Assembly (NCBI RefSeq): GCF_014205845.1
Contig: NZ_JACHCR010000003.1
Span: 186,001-250,000 of the forward strand
Length of the DNA: 64,000 nt
Direction of reading: 5' to 3'
Origin: Mucilaginibacter cryoferens
Lineage (GTDB): Bacteria; Bacteroidota; Bacteroidia; Sphingobacteriales; Sphingobacteriaceae
The notes beneath the pieces are model-generated. The model made no database searches and was not told where the DNA came from. It saw nothing but the letters and a program-made list of their open reading frames with translations. The first letter of the stretch is position 1; each line of letters opens with the position of its first letter. The position numbers and the translations under genes are program-made. Positions 7,134-16,524 of this stretch are shown one piece after another.

Positions 7134-10100
7134 ATGAAAAAAATCGCTCTGTTGGTTCTTGTAGCCCTTAGCTGCACTTACTTGTCATGTAACAAAGCCC
7201 GGCCCGGCAAACCAAGGGTACTTGTATTTTCAAAAACCCTGGGCTTTCACCACGCGTCTATCGATGCCGGGATAGCCGCAATTCAAAAGCTGGGGCAGCA
7301 AAACGGATTTGATGTGGATACCACCAAAAATTCGGCAATGTTTAATGATACCACCCTCAAAAAGTATTCAACCGTTATCTTTTTAAGTACTACCGGCGAT
7401 GTGCTCGATTACAGGCAGGAAGCTGCTTTTGAACGCTATATACAGGCTGGCGGAGGTTATGTGGGCATCCATGCCGCGGCCGATACCGAATATGACTGGG
7501 GCTGGTATGGCCGCCTGATGGGCGATTGGTTTTACGATCACCCCGGCATACACGATAAAAACCCCAATGTACAAACCGGCACCTACAATGTGGTTGATGC
7601 CGATAACGACGCAACCAGGCACCTGCCTAAAGTATGGAAACGTACCGACGAGTTTTACAGCTTTAAAAAAGCTCTGGCGCCCGATGTGCATGTATTGATA
7701 ACTCTTGACGAAAGCACCTATAAGGGCGGCAAACGCATGGGATTACACCCTGCCACCTGGTACCACGACTATGATGGAGGCCGCGCCTTTTATACCGCCA
7801 TGGGCCATACCGATGAAAGCTATAAGGATGATAATTACCTTAAAATGCTGGCTGCCGGTATTAAATACGCCATAGGCGAAAACAAGGAACTCGATTATTC
7901 TAAAGCTAAAACCCAAACGCCGCCAGACGAAGACCGGTTTACCAAAACCCAGCTTTCAACAGGTCAGTTTTTTGAGCCTACAGAAATGACCATTCTGCCC
8001 AACCTGGATATCCTGGTACTACAACGCCGGGGCGAGATCATGCGTTACGATCATGCTACCCAAAAAGTAAAACAGGTGGGCTTTTTTGATGTGTATTGGA
8101 AAACTTTACATACCCCGGGTACTAATGCCGAAGAAGGCATGCTTGGCTTAGCCAAAGACCCCGATTTTGCCAATAACAACTGGGTATATATTTACTATAG
8201 CCCGGCCGATAGTTCGGTTAACCGCTTGTCGCGCTTTACGTTTAAGAACGATACGCTGGATAAAAAAACCGAAAAGGTGATACTGGAAGTAAAAGCCCAG
8301 CGCGAAATTTGCTGCCATACCGGCGGCTCTATCGCTTTCGGGCCTGGGCCGGATAAGATCCTGTTCTTCTCGGCAGGTGATAACTCTACCCCATTTGATG
8401 AAAAAGCACAAAAATATGTAACCAGCGGCTACGCCCCTTTAGACGACCGCCCGGGCCACCTGCAATTTGATGCCCGCCGTTCGGCAGGTAATACCAACGA
8501 CCTGCGTGGTAAAATTATGCGCATTAAAATTAAAGATGATGGTACTTATGATATCCCTGAAGGAAACCTGTTCCCTAAAGGCATGCCAAAAACCCGTCCC
8601 GAAATTTATGTGATGGGCGATAGAAACCCATATCGCATTTCTGTAGATCAGAAAAACGGCAACCTTTACTGGGGCGAAGTTGGCCCGGATGCCCATGCCG
8701 ATAGCCTGGATACCCGCGGCCCAATGGGTTACGATGAGATAAACCAGGCCCGCAAGGCTGGTAACTTTGGCTGGCCATATTTTGTGGCCGATAACAAGCC
8801 TTACCACGTTTATGATTATGCTACAGGCAAATCGGGCCCGGCATTTGACCCAAAGCACCCGGTAAATAACTCGCGCAACAATACAGGCTTAACAGACCTG
8901 CCACCGGCACAACCGGCCTTTATCTGGTACCCTTACGGTCCATCGCCCGATTTTCCACAGGTAGGTACCGGTGGTCGTAACGCCATGGCTGGCCCGGTGT
9001 ATTATACAGATATGTTCCCGGCCGAAACCCGTTTACCCGATTATTATAATGGCAAGTTTTTGGCCTACGAGTGGATGCGCGGCTGGATAAAAGCGGTAAG
9101 CCTTACTCCCGAAGGAGATTTTGATAAAATGGAACCTTTTTTCCCCGGCCTCAAATCAAACTCGATGATTGATATGGAAGTTGGACCAGATGGCAGGCTT
9201 TACGGCCTTGAATATGGCAGTGGCTGGTTTAGCCATAACCCCGATGCAGGCTTATTCCGCATAGATTATATTGCCGGTAACAGGCCACCCAAAATAAGCA
9301 GCGTAAAAGTTGATAAAACATCGGGACTGTTGCCTTTCACAGTAAAACTTACCGCCGAAGCCAAAGACCCCGAAGGTGATAAAATAACCTACAGCTGGAA
9401 AATGGGCGACGGCAGCACCAAAGAAACAGATGTACCGCAACTAAGCTATACCTACACCAAGCCCGGCGACTATAAAATAACCGTTGAGGCTAAAGATAGC
9501 CAAGGCGCAACAAGCAAAGCCACGCCTGTAAACATTTATGCAGGTAACGAGCAGCCCGTTGTATTGGTAAAATTAACAGGCGGCAACAAATCATTCTATT
9601 TACCAGGTACGCCGCTTAGCTACGCGGTTACTGTTACCAATGGTGCAGCCACCAATAAGGTTGATGCAAAACGCATTATTGTTAATGTAGATTACATAGA
9701 TGGTTACCAAAAACCGGTTGAGGCCTCCAAGCTGGAGCAAACAGCGCCAGAAAATAGTGGCAAAACCCTGATGCTAAGCATGGATTGCAAAAGCTGCCAT
9801 AAAGAGGTGGGCAAATCCATTGGCCCTGCGTTTATTGATGTAAGCAACAAGTACCAGAAAGATCCTAATGCCATGACCAAGCTTAGCCAAAAGGTAATAA
9901 AAGGCGGCTCGGGCGTTTGGGGCGAAACGGCCATGTCGGCCCACCCAAGTATCAAAAAAGGCGACCTCGACGAGATCATTAGCTGGGTAATGTCATTAGG
10001 CAATAAGGATAATCAGAAAAAATCTTTACCCCCATCGGGTACCATAATGCCAGATCCGGGTAAACAGCCTACTGCTGCTTTAGTACTCACTGCCAGGTAT

Positions 10101-10559
10101 ACCAATGATGGTACTGATGCTATTAAAGCCTTAACAGGCACAGGCGTTGCCACATTAAACAGCAGCAATTATGCATTTACAGGTGCCGAAAAAACCAATG
10201 GCTTTACCGGGTTTAAGTATAACGGCATTAATCTGATGATCATCCCGGCTGCCGAAGGCTGGTTTGAGGTTGACAACATTGATCTTACAGGAGTAAGATC
10301 AGTAAACCTCACTACATTCTGGCAGGCAGCACCAACATCGGGCTTCAACTTTGAGCTTAGGGCCGATGCTCCAGATGGCAAACTGGTTGGCAAAGGTAGC
10401 ATGCCAACACCTGCAAAAGACCAAAAAGGTGGCATGGCTCACCTAGTGGTTACACCAGTTACCGATGGTAAAATGCACAAGCTGTTTTTTATTTACAAAC
10501 CAATAAAAACCGGCTCAATGGTAGCTGGGGTTACCGGTTTAATATTTAGCGCGAAGTAA
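7134..10559 (+). CDS. ThuA / PQQ-type sugar dehydrogenase / PKD / cytochrome c fusion lipoprotein
   Basis: 1141 residues. A lipoprotein signal ends in the Cys of TYLSC (~19). Residues ~28-245 are a ThuA-like glutamine-amidotransferase fold (LVFSKTLGFHHASIDAG, GGYVGIHAAADTEY). Residues ~270-695 are a glucose/sorbosone dehydrogenase six-blade propeller (FEPTEMTILPNLDILVLQR, GEVGPDAH, RPGH). A PKD domain (~720-800, YTYTKPGDYKITVEAKD) and a class I cytochrome c with a single CKSCH haem site (~885) follow, and the last ~140 residues resemble a CBM6-like sandwich. Proteins with this architecture are predicted to oxidise sugars in the periplasm or at the surface, passing electrons from PQQ to haem. 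Transcribed alone from the promoter at 7010. Substrate unknown. Confidence 0.9.
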   Translation: MKKIALLVLVALSCTYLSCNKARPGKPRVLVFSKTLGFHHASIDAGIAAIQKLGQQNGFDVDTTKNSAMFNDTTLKKYSTVIFLSTTGDVLDYRQEAAFERYIQAGGGYVGIHAAADTEYDWGWYGRLMGDWFYDHPGIHDKNPNVQTGTYNVVDADNDATRHLPKVWKRTDEFYSFKKALAPDVHVLITLDESTYKGGKRMGLHPATWYHDYDGGRAFYTAMGHTDESYKDDNYLKMLAAGIKYAIGENKELDYSKAKTQTPPDEDRFTKTQLSTGQFFEPTEMTILPNLDILVLQRRGEIMRYDHATQKVKQVGFFDVYWKTLHTPGTNAEEGMLGLAKDPDFANNNWVYIYYSPADSSVNRLSRFTFKNDTLDKKTEKVILEVKAQREICCHTGGSIAFGPGPDKILFFSAGDNSTPFDEKAQKYVTSGYAPLDDRPGHLQFDARRSAGNTNDLRGKIMRIKIKDDGTYDIPEGNLFPKGMPKTRPEIYVMGDRNPYRISVDQKNGNLYWGEVGPDAHADSLDTRGPMGYDEINQARKAGNFGWPYFVADNKPYHVYDYATGKSGPAFDPKHPVNNSRNNTGLTDLPPAQPAFIWYPYGPSPDFPQVGTGGRNAMAGPVYYTDMFPAETRLPDYYNGKFLAYEWMRGWIKAVSLTPEGDFDKMEPFFPGLKSNSMIDMEVGPDGRLYGLEYGSGWFSHNPDAGLFRIDYIAGNRPPKISSVKVDKTSGLLPFTVKLTAEAKDPEGDKITYSWKMGDGSTKETDVPQLSYTYTKPGDYKITVEAKDSQGATSKATPVNIYAGNEQPVVLVKLTGGNKSFYLPGTPLSYAVTVTNGAATNKVDAKRIIVNVDYIDGYQKPVEASKLEQTAPENSGKTLMLSMDCKSCHKEVGKSIGPAFIDVSNKYQKDPNAMTKLSQKVIKGGSGVWGETAMSAHPSIKKGDLDEIISWVMSLGNKDNQKKSLPPSGTIMPDPGKQPTAALVLTARYTNDGTDAIKALTGTGVATLNSSNYAFTGAEKTNGFTGFKYNGINLMIIPAAEGWFEVDNIDLTGVRSVNLTTFWQAAPTSGFNFELRADAPDGKLVGKGSMPTPAKDQKGGMAHLVVTPVTDGKMHKLFFIYKPIKTGSMVAGVTGLIFSAK

Positions 10560-10572
10560 ACGCCTCACCCAA

Positions 10573-10596
10573 CCCTCTCCTGAAGGAGAGGGCTTT
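10573..10596 (+). terminator. Hairpin terminator
   Basis: CCCTCTCC (10573-10580) and GGAGAGGG (10585-10592) form a perfect 8-bp stem with a 4-nt loop just after the fusion gene. A second inverted repeat (AAACGCG ... CGCGTTT, about 10603-10637) follows and could serve the convergent gene at 10658. Confidence 0.65.
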
Positions 10597-10657
10597 AAAA
10601 ACAAACGCGTTACTGCAATACAGCAGTGGCGCGTTTGCTTTTAAATTACTTGCTTAT

Positions 10658-11848
10658 CTAAAGCGCCTCTTGCTTGTACAATAACAGCATATCAACCTGC
10701 CGCAGCTTTTTTGTTAAACTCAAGCCCATGCCGGTTAAAATATCCTGTAAGCTCTGCGGATCTTCGGGTTGGAAAGAAAATTTGATATCCAGTTTTTCGG
10801 TGTTCAATGTTTCATCAACCACCAATTTGCCTATACCATAGGTTTCTAAAAACCCTGCAAAATCGGTCATGGTTATTGATTGCTGATCAATTTCGCCATG
10901 CCTGGACTCATAGGTCCGCAAGCCCGACTTGTTTCTGGCAATGGTGTTAAACTTTCCGGTATCTGCAATCCTTAGCACCTGCACCTCCTTTTCTACCTGT
11001 TCAATCCGGGCCTGAAGGTCAAACCGTTCTGAGAGTTCTCGCCGTAATGTAGGCATCAGATCGGCTTTGTTTTTTACTATCAGGTCCAGGCAGTATTGTG
11101 GAGCCCCACTATCCTCCTTTACTTTATCAATAACCCTGCTACGCGGAAAATCGCCATAGGCAAACATGTAAAGCGTTGTTAGCGGCAGGTTAATGCAGGT
11201 AACCCTGCGGCGGGCAAAAATACCGTCGTTTAAATGCGTAGTGATCATCCCAGATACCCCGGCAATTTCGGGCAGCATCATAAACCGGCTTCTAACAGTA
11301 TCCGCGGCATAAAAATTATGCTTCATCAATTCTTCGTGACTCAGCAAATTGTCTTTTTTGGCCGGTAAATGAACTTCTTGTCTGTTTAAAACGCTATCAA
11401 TAATCTTATCGGTAATAGCTTCAGGATTGGTAGCCGCAATCAGCCTGCCATCCGGCGAAATCAAAATTGTATGAGGAATTACCCTATGCGGAAATGCCTG
11501 ATCTATCAATAACGTAGTATCTACAGCAAACCATAAGTTTGATGGGCGCTTATCTAAATACAATGATGTTCGTTTAGCCGTTTCGTTGGTAACGGTTATT
11601 ACCTGCAATTGCGCCGGATATTTTTGTTGCAGCAGCTTTAAATGCGGCATAGCCTCCAGACAGGCACCGCACCACGTGGCCCAAAAATCTATCAATACCA
11701 CCTTTCCTTTAAGTTGGTTAAGCCTAATTGATTTTACCGGGGAGTTAAGGATAGTTGTAAAATTAATTTCGGGTGCAACTTCGCCGTTTTTTACCTGGGC
11801 AAAGGTGGCATTAGCTATAAAAAGCAACAGTAAGGTTAGTTTTTTCAT
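10658..11848 (-). CDS. TlpA-like thioredoxin domain protein with C-terminal DUF3738
   Basis: 396 residues with a signal peptide (MKKLTLLLLFIANATFAQ). Residues ~25-150 form a TlpA/ResA thioredoxin fold with active site WATWCGACLEAMP. The C-terminal ~220 residues resemble DUF3738 (soil-associated TIGR03435-type), ending in KLRQVDMLLL. The thioredoxin part suggests a periplasmic thiol-disulfide reductase; the DUF3738 part has no known function. The gene is divergent from a sensor kinase/response regulator pair (11970-14118), and a phased GTTAA array lies in the 121-bp intergenic region, so it is a likely target of that system. A middle linker carries many Arg/Leu heptad-like segments (LSERFDLQARIEQVEKEV). 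Confidence 0.85.
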   Translation of the reverse strand: MKKLTLLLLFIANATFAQVKNGEVAPEINFTTILNSPVKSIRLNQLKGKVVLIDFWATWCGACLEAMPHLKLLQQKYPAQLQVITVTNETAKRTSLYLDKRPSNLWFAVDTTLLIDQAFPHRVIPHTILISPDGRLIAATNPEAITDKIIDSVLNRQEVHLPAKKDNLLSHEELMKHNFYAADTVRSRFMMLPEIAGVSGMITTHLNDGIFARRRVTCINLPLTTLYMFAYGDFPRSRVIDKVKEDSGAPQYCLDLIVKNKADLMPTLRRELSERFDLQARIEQVEKEVQVLRIADTGKFNTIARNKSGLRTYESRHGEIDQQSITMTDFAGFLETYGIGKLVVDETLNTEKLDIKFSFQPEDPQSLQDILTGMGLSLTKKLRQVDMLLLYKQEAL

Positions 11849-11894
11849 CAGTTTTATTTTTCAACAATAATCGGCACAAGCATTCCCGGCAATA

Positions 11895-11944
11895 GTTAAT
11901 ACAAGTTAACCTGAGTTAATTAGTGTTAACGCGGGTTCATTAAC
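11895..11944. promoter_or_regulatory. Phased GTTAA direct-repeat array
   Basis: GTTAA starts at 11895, 11905, 11915 and 11925, with a variant GTTCA at 11935, each exactly 10 bp apart and so on one face of the helix. OmpR-family regulators bind direct repeats with this spacing (the CpxR box is GTAAA-N5-GTAAA). It lies between the TlpA/DUF3738 gene and the sensor kinase gene, so the response regulator at 13432 is the obvious candidate ligand. Confidence 0.65.
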
Positions 11945-11969
11945 CTTTATAGGTTGTAATTTTATCCCG

Positions 11970-13439
11970 ATGAAAAAGCACATTACTTTAATTTTAATAC
12001 TGATGGCAATGTGCGTAACCGGAATTATTGGTCTGCAACTATTCTGGAACTATCAGAACTACAAAACCACGGTTAAAAATTTCGATCACGATATTAACGA
12101 AGCTTTAAATAAGGCGGCAGACCGGGAAATAGATCAACGGCAACAACAAATAGCTACCCGTTTTAAAAGCTGGATGGCAGATACCACGCTGATAACCATT
12201 ACCTGTAGCCTTAATGAGCATTACGGGAATACCGTTTTCCATGTAAAAGACACGCATCCAAAATATAAAGATCAAAACGGATTTAGTTTCGGCCTTTCGA
12301 GCTTCACTAAAAAACTAACGCAGATAACACCCGCAGCAAAAGTTGTTGTAATTAATCATGTGACCGATAGAATGCTACGCGATGATTTAAAAAAGGGTAC
12401 AGTTTACTTTTATACCCAAAGATTGGGCGATAGCCTAACCAAAGTTTTTGAAGCCAGTAAAGCAGCCCCGGTTGCACTCAGCCGGTTTTTGAAACAAGAA
12501 TTGGCAGTCAGAAATATATATTCTTCATTTGTGCTTAATCCACCAACTAATACCCAGTTGTACCTAAGCAAAGTTGTAAACACCAATTTCAGGCGCCCCT
12601 ACCAACAGGATATGGTATCCATTGGTTTCGAAGACCCTAATACTTACTTTTTAAAAAAAATGAAATGGATAGTTATCGGTTCGTTTCTGTTGATAGGCAT
12701 CACCCTTTGTTGTTTTGGTTACACCGTTAAAACCCTGCTTTCTCAGCAAAAACTGGCAATGCTTAAAGATGATTTTATCAATAACATGACGCATGAATTA
12801 AACACGCCTATTTCATCAATAAAAATAACAGCAGAGGCATTAAAGAGCTTTAAACACAATCCCGAAACACAAAGCGAATACCTTGATATCATCAGCTACC
12901 AGGCCGAAAAACTAACCGACCTCACCACACAGGTTTTAAACACCGGCCGGTTAATTAACACCGATAAAACCCACTGGACAGGTATTAACCTTAACGAACT
13001 GCTCCAACAGGCCATTGATGATCTGAAGCCTCAATTTGATAAGCACCAAGCCTTAGTAAATTACCATCCTTTACAACCGGCGCCGCATATTAAAGGAGAC
13101 GCGCAGGGCTTATTAAGTGCCTTTACCAATATAATAGACAATGCCCTCAAGTATACCACCGATATTGCAAACATAAACATCACTCTATCAAGCCCAAATG
13201 GTTATGCCCAAATTGCATTTGCAGATAATGGCATCGGCATCCCCCCTGGGTACCGGGAAAAAGTTTTTGAAAAATTCTTTAGAGTACCGCAGGGAAACCT
13301 GCATAATGTGACGGGCTATGGCCTGGGCTTAAGCTATGTGAGCCAGGTTATAGGGCAGCACAACGGCGCAGTATCTGTAAGCGCCAATCAGCCGCAGGGC
13401 AGTATTATTACCCTTAAAATACCTTTAGCTAATGGATAA
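11970..13439 (+). CDS. Two-component sensor histidine kinase
   Basis: 489 residues. A first membrane segment (ITLILILMAMCVTGIIGLQLF) and a second (~230-250, WIVIGSFLLIGITLCCFGYTV) bracket a ~200-residue periplasmic sensor region of no recognised family. A HisKA domain follows with the phospho-accepting His in MTHELNTPISSIKITAEAL, then a HATPase domain with N box IIDNALKY, G1 ADNGIGIP and G2 GYGLGLSYV. There is no clear HAMP domain. It autophosphorylates and signals to the response regulator whose start overlaps its 3' end by 8 nt. Its promoter region holds the GTTAA array, suggesting autoregulation. Confidence 0.93.
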   Translation: MKKHITLILILMAMCVTGIIGLQLFWNYQNYKTTVKNFDHDINEALNKAADREIDQRQQQIATRFKSWMADTTLITITCSLNEHYGNTVFHVKDTHPKYKDQNGFSFGLSSFTKKLTQITPAAKVVVINHVTDRMLRDDLKKGTVYFYTQRLGDSLTKVFEASKAAPVALSRFLKQELAVRNIYSSFVLNPPTNTQLYLSKVVNTNFRRPYQQDMVSIGFEDPNTYFLKKMKWIVIGSFLLIGITLCCFGYTVKTLLSQQKLAMLKDDFINNMTHELNTPISSIKITAEALKSFKHNPETQSEYLDIISYQAEKLTDLTTQVLNTGRLINTDKTHWTGINLNELLQQAIDDLKPQFDKHQALVNYHPLQPAPHIKGDAQGLLSAFTNIIDNALKYTTDIANINITLSSPNGYAQIAFADNGIGIPPGYREKVFEKFFRVPQGNLHNVTGYGLGLSYVSQVIGQHNGAVSVSANQPQGSIITLKIPLANG

Positions 13440-14118
13440 GGCAAGTATATTGTTGGTGGAAGACGAACCTTTTTTAGCCAAAGTAATTAAAGATAGTTTG
13501 GAGCAGCAGCATTATGCGGTTACCCATGCCGCCGACGGTCGCAAAGCGTACAGCCTGTTTTTAAACCAGCATTTTACACTTTGCATTGTAGATGTAATGC
13601 TGCCCCATACCGATGGCTTTACACTGGTAAAACAGATAAGGGCATTTGGCAGCCAGGTACCGGTTTTGTTTTTAACTGCCCGCACAGCCACGGCCGATGT
13701 AATTGAAGGCTATCAAAGCGGCGGCAACGATTATCTTAAAAAACCCTTTAGCCTGGAAGAGTTGTTTTTACGGGTTAAAGAATTGCTTAAAAGAAATGCA
13801 GATTCGCAGCAACCTATAATTGCTCAACTATCAATAGGCAAATACCGGTTTGTGCTGCATAAACAAACCCTGCAAATGCAGTCCGGCGAAGAAATAAAAC
13901 TATCATACCGGGAAACACAACTGCTGAAACTTTTGTACGATCATAAAAATGCGTTACTGGAACGTAAGCAGGCATTGATAACCCTTTGGGGCGATGATAG
14001 TTTTTTTAACACCCGCACCATGGATGTATTTATCACCAAACTAAGGAAACATTTAAAGGACGATCCTACGGTAGAGATTATCAACATCAGGGGGATTGGC
14101 TATAAGCTGATCTGTTAA
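13432..14118 (+). CDS. OmpR-family response regulator
   Basis: 228 residues. Receiver with acidic pocket VEDEP, phospho-acceptor Asp in CIVDVMLPHTDG, Thr in FLTARTA and Lys in YLKKPFSLEEL. The C-terminal winged-helix domain contains ISYRETQLLKLLYDHKN-like and TRTMDVFITKLRKHLKDD ... INIRGIGYKL. The start overlaps the end of the kinase gene by 8 nt, so the pair is translationally coupled. A terminator follows at 14123. The neighbouring phased GTTAA repeats are a plausible binding site. Confidence 0.94.
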   Translation: MDKASILLVEDEPFLAKVIKDSLEQQHYAVTHAADGRKAYSLFLNQHFTLCIVDVMLPHTDGFTLVKQIRAFGSQVPVLFLTARTATADVIEGYQSGGNDYLKKPFSLEELFLRVKELLKRNADSQQPIIAQLSIGKYRFVLHKQTLQMQSGEEIKLSYRETQLLKLLYDHKNALLERKQALITLWGDDSFFNTRTMDVFITKLRKHLKDDPTVEIINIRGIGYKLIC

Positions 14119-14122
14119 AACA

Positions 14123-14157
14123 AAAATCCCGGCAGGTTAACTACCGGGATTTTATTA
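14123..14157. terminator. Bidirectional terminator
   Basis: AAAATCCCGG (14123-14132) and CCGGGATTTT (14144-14153) form a perfect 10-bp stem with an A run before it and a T run after it. It sits between the response regulator and the convergent porin-like gene. Confidence 0.85.
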
Positions 14158-14205
14158 TTTAAACGTTAAGGCAGAGGCACCTCAATAATGATGTTAGGTA
14201 TAAAC

Positions 14206-14787
14206 TTAGAAAATTTTGAAACCCACACTTAAAGCCCAAAGATTTTGGCGCTGCCCGTAGTTGGAGTTTACTTTAGACAATCCGCCCTCGTAACGTAGAT
14301 CGGCGGTTATGGAACCGATATCAACCCCACCACCGGCCTGAAAACCTAAAGTGCTTTTGTTGTAGTTGCCAAAATCCTGGTAGGCCCCGTTAAAATTATT
14401 CGAAAAACTTTCGTTTTTACTTAACTGGTAGGTGTATATCGGGCCGGCCATAACACGAAAGTTAAGGTCCTTGCCCCCAAATGATTTGCCCAGCAAAAGA
14501 GGTACGTTAAGGTTGGTAAATCTCACCTTTCCGCTATAATCGGTACCATTGCTGTTCGAATCAAACTTACCACCTGTCCCGCTTAAATAAAGCTCTGGCT
14601 GTAAATAAAGGCCGCTGCCAATATGGGCAAACAAACCCGCCTGGTAACCGGCCACAGAAGATTCACCAACGGCAGAAGTGTTGATTTTTGAAAAATTGAC
14701 ACCGCCTTTAACCCCTAAAGAAAATTGCGCGTGGGCGCTGATGCTTACTGCTACCAATAATACCGCGCTTAATAAATACTTTTTCAT
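14206..14787 (-). CDS. Outer-membrane beta-barrel (porin-like) protein
   Basis: 193 residues with a signal peptide (MKKYLLSAVLLVAVSISAHAQ). The remainder alternates polar and hydrophobic residues: FSLGVKGGVNFSKI at the start, GLYLQPELYLSGTGG, LNFRVMAGPIYTY and a final strand LWALSVGFKIF ending in Phe, as in OMP_b-brl family barrels of about 8 strands. No enzymatic motif. Its function (adhesion, stabilisation or small-solute pore) cannot be read. The ~200-bp upstream region (14788-14990) carries no gene. Confidence 0.8.
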   Translation of the reverse strand: MKKYLLSAVLLVAVSISAHAQFSLGVKGGVNFSKINTSAVGESSVAGYQAGLFAHIGSGLYLQPELYLSGTGGKFDSNSNGTDYSGKVRFTNLNVPLLLGKSFGGKDLNFRVMAGPIYTYQLSKNESFSNNFNGAYQDFGNYNKSTLGFQAGGGVDIGSITADLRYEGGLSKVNSNYGQRQNLWALSVGFKIF

Positions 14788-14990
14788 AAATTTTTAATTT
14801 TAGCGGGGCGAAGCTATCCTTTTTTGAATAAACAGCAAGCAACCCCCATGGTTAACATAGTTAGTTTGTAAATGGCCGCGTCAACAGCCTGGCTATTGCC
14901 TTTTAACTGACGCGCCAAACTTGTAAACGTTGCCTGGCGCCTGTTTTTTATAATAACACTAAAATAAATTGGCATTTCTTCACGCATCAT

Positions 14991-16442
14991 TCATATTACC
15001 AGCAATTTTGCCAGTATCTGCACACTGCGCTCCAACTCATCGGGGGTAGAGGATGCAAAACCCAAACGCGTAAAATTAGGCGTGGCCGGGCTGTTTTCGC
15101 CCTGAAAGTAAAGCCCCTTTTTTAATGCGCTTTGGGCAAGCTGTGTTAAATCTATAGCTGCATCAAACTGTGTCCAAACGGCCATGCCCCCGTCGGGTAC
15201 CTGAAATTGCACGTAGTTTTTTAAGTACCCGTTCATCAACCCACAAAAAATATCGCGCCGCTGCCGGTACAACTTTAATGATTTACGCAGGTGGCGTTGA
15301 ATGATGCCGTTTTGCAGCAATTCGGCCATGGCATTCTCCAGCATACTATCGCCCTGCCGATCAATAGCGCGCCGTAACTGAGCAAGGTATTCAATTACGT
15401 TTTCGGGGCCAACTAAATAACCAACCCTGATGGCTGGCGATATACTTTTTGAAAAGGCTCCGCAATACAGCACCATCCCGGCATCATCGGCACCGGCCAG
15501 TGGCATCAGTGGCTTGTTCTGGTAGTGAAAATCATAATCGTAATCATCCTCAAAAATAATGAAGCCATGCTTTTGGGCCAACTCCAGTAAGCGTATCCGC
15601 CTATCGGGTCGCAGCGCTACCGTTGTGGGGTAATGGTGATGCGAGGTAACGTACACTAAACGCACTTTTTGTTTGGCACAAATCTCATCAAGCCTCTCCA
15701 CATCCATCCCATGCTCATCAACGGCAATTTTTAACAAGTTGGCGCCTGCCTGTAAAAAATTAGCTTCGGCCCCTGCCCAGCCAGGCTCCGCGGCTACCAC
15801 TGTATCACCGGGCTCCAATAGCCCGGCACAAGTTAAATGCAGCCCCATAATAGTGCCACGTACTATCAGGATATTGGCCGGCGTAATCCGTAAACCACGG
15901 GTGATGTTTAAATAAGCGGCTAATTCTGTACGTAGCCATTCAGAACCCTTCGGGTCGGCATAACCCAATTTACTGTAGGGATTGCCGGTTACCAACTGCG
16001 TACGGTAGGCTCGTGATATATCCAGCACCGGCGCTATCCGCATGTCCGGAAAGCCATCATCCAGATGCAGTTCAATATTCAGATCGGCAATTTTACGCTG
16101 CAGAAACGAGGCTGCCTTTATGCCAAATCCGGCTACTTTGGCGGCATCGGGTTTATTCTTCAATAAAGATTGCGGCTTAGTCATAGGCAGATGAGCAGCT
16201 ACAAATGTGCCGCTGCCCGTATAGCTTTGCAGCCAACCCTGGGCCAATAGTTCATCGTAAGCCCGTATCACAGTTTTTCTGTGCAAGCCCAATAAAGCGG
16301 CCAGTTGGCGGGTGCCCGGCAATTTGTGCGAGGCCTTTAAAGTGCCTGCCTTTATTAGCCCCATCAATTGGTTAGCCAGTTGAATATATACCGGCAAGGC
16401 CGATTGTTTATCTATAATTAAAGTTGACGAATATATCTGCAT
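14991..16442 (-). CDS. MocR/PdxR-type regulator (GntR HTH fused to aminotransferase-like domain)
   Basis: 483 residues. The N-terminal GntR winged HTH includes LPVYIQLANQLMGLIKAG, LPGTRQLAALLGLHRKTVIRAYDELLAQGW and TGSGTFVA. From ~110 onwards lies a fold type I aminotransferase-like domain with IVRGTIMGLHLT, FEDDYDYDF and the PLP-lysine region GAFSKSISPAIRVGY. MocR proteins sense PLP or amino-acid aldimines and commonly control vitamin B6 or GABA genes. It is divergent from an FMN-binding pyridoxamine-oxidase-like gene 82 bp away, which makes a B6-related circuit possible. Confidence 0.9.
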   Translation of the reverse strand: MQIYSSTLIIDKQSALPVYIQLANQLMGLIKAGTLKASHKLPGTRQLAALLGLHRKTVIRAYDELLAQGWLQSYTGSGTFVAAHLPMTKPQSLLKNKPDAAKVAGFGIKAASFLQRKIADLNIELHLDDGFPDMRIAPVLDISRAYRTQLVTGNPYSKLGYADPKGSEWLRTELAAYLNITRGLRITPANILIVRGTIMGLHLTCAGLLEPGDTVVAAEPGWAGAEANFLQAGANLLKIAVDEHGMDVERLDEICAKQKVRLVYVTSHHHYPTTVALRPDRRIRLLELAQKHGFIIFEDDYDYDFHYQNKPLMPLAGADDAGMVLYCGAFSKSISPAIRVGYLVGPENVIEYLAQLRRAIDRQGDSMLENAMAELLQNGIIQRHLRKSLKLYRQRRDIFCGLMNGYLKNYVQFQVPDGGMAVWTQFDAAIDLTQLAQSALKKGLYFQGENSPATPNFTRLGFASSTPDELERSVQILAKLLVI

Positions 16443-16447
16443 AAAAA

Positions 16448-16487
16448 ACCGGACTATCTATTTTGTATTAACCGGGACACCATGGTG
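16448..16487. promoter_or_regulatory. Possible MocR operator
   Basis: The divergent promoter region contains two ACCGG(G)AC-like half sites in direct orientation (16448 and 16471, 23 bp apart) and a perfect 10-bp palindrome CACCATGGTG (16478-16487). MocR regulators often bind direct repeats between divergent genes. Site identity is a guess from position and symmetry. Confidence 0.3.
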
Positions 16488-16524
16488 ATCCAATAAACGC
16501 ATAATTTTATCAAAAAACAAAATT

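Noticed and set aside
8148..8858. Open frames on the - strand inside the sugar dehydrogenase gene
   Set aside because: They are antisense shadows of a coding region with clear domains on the + strand and have no start context or family.
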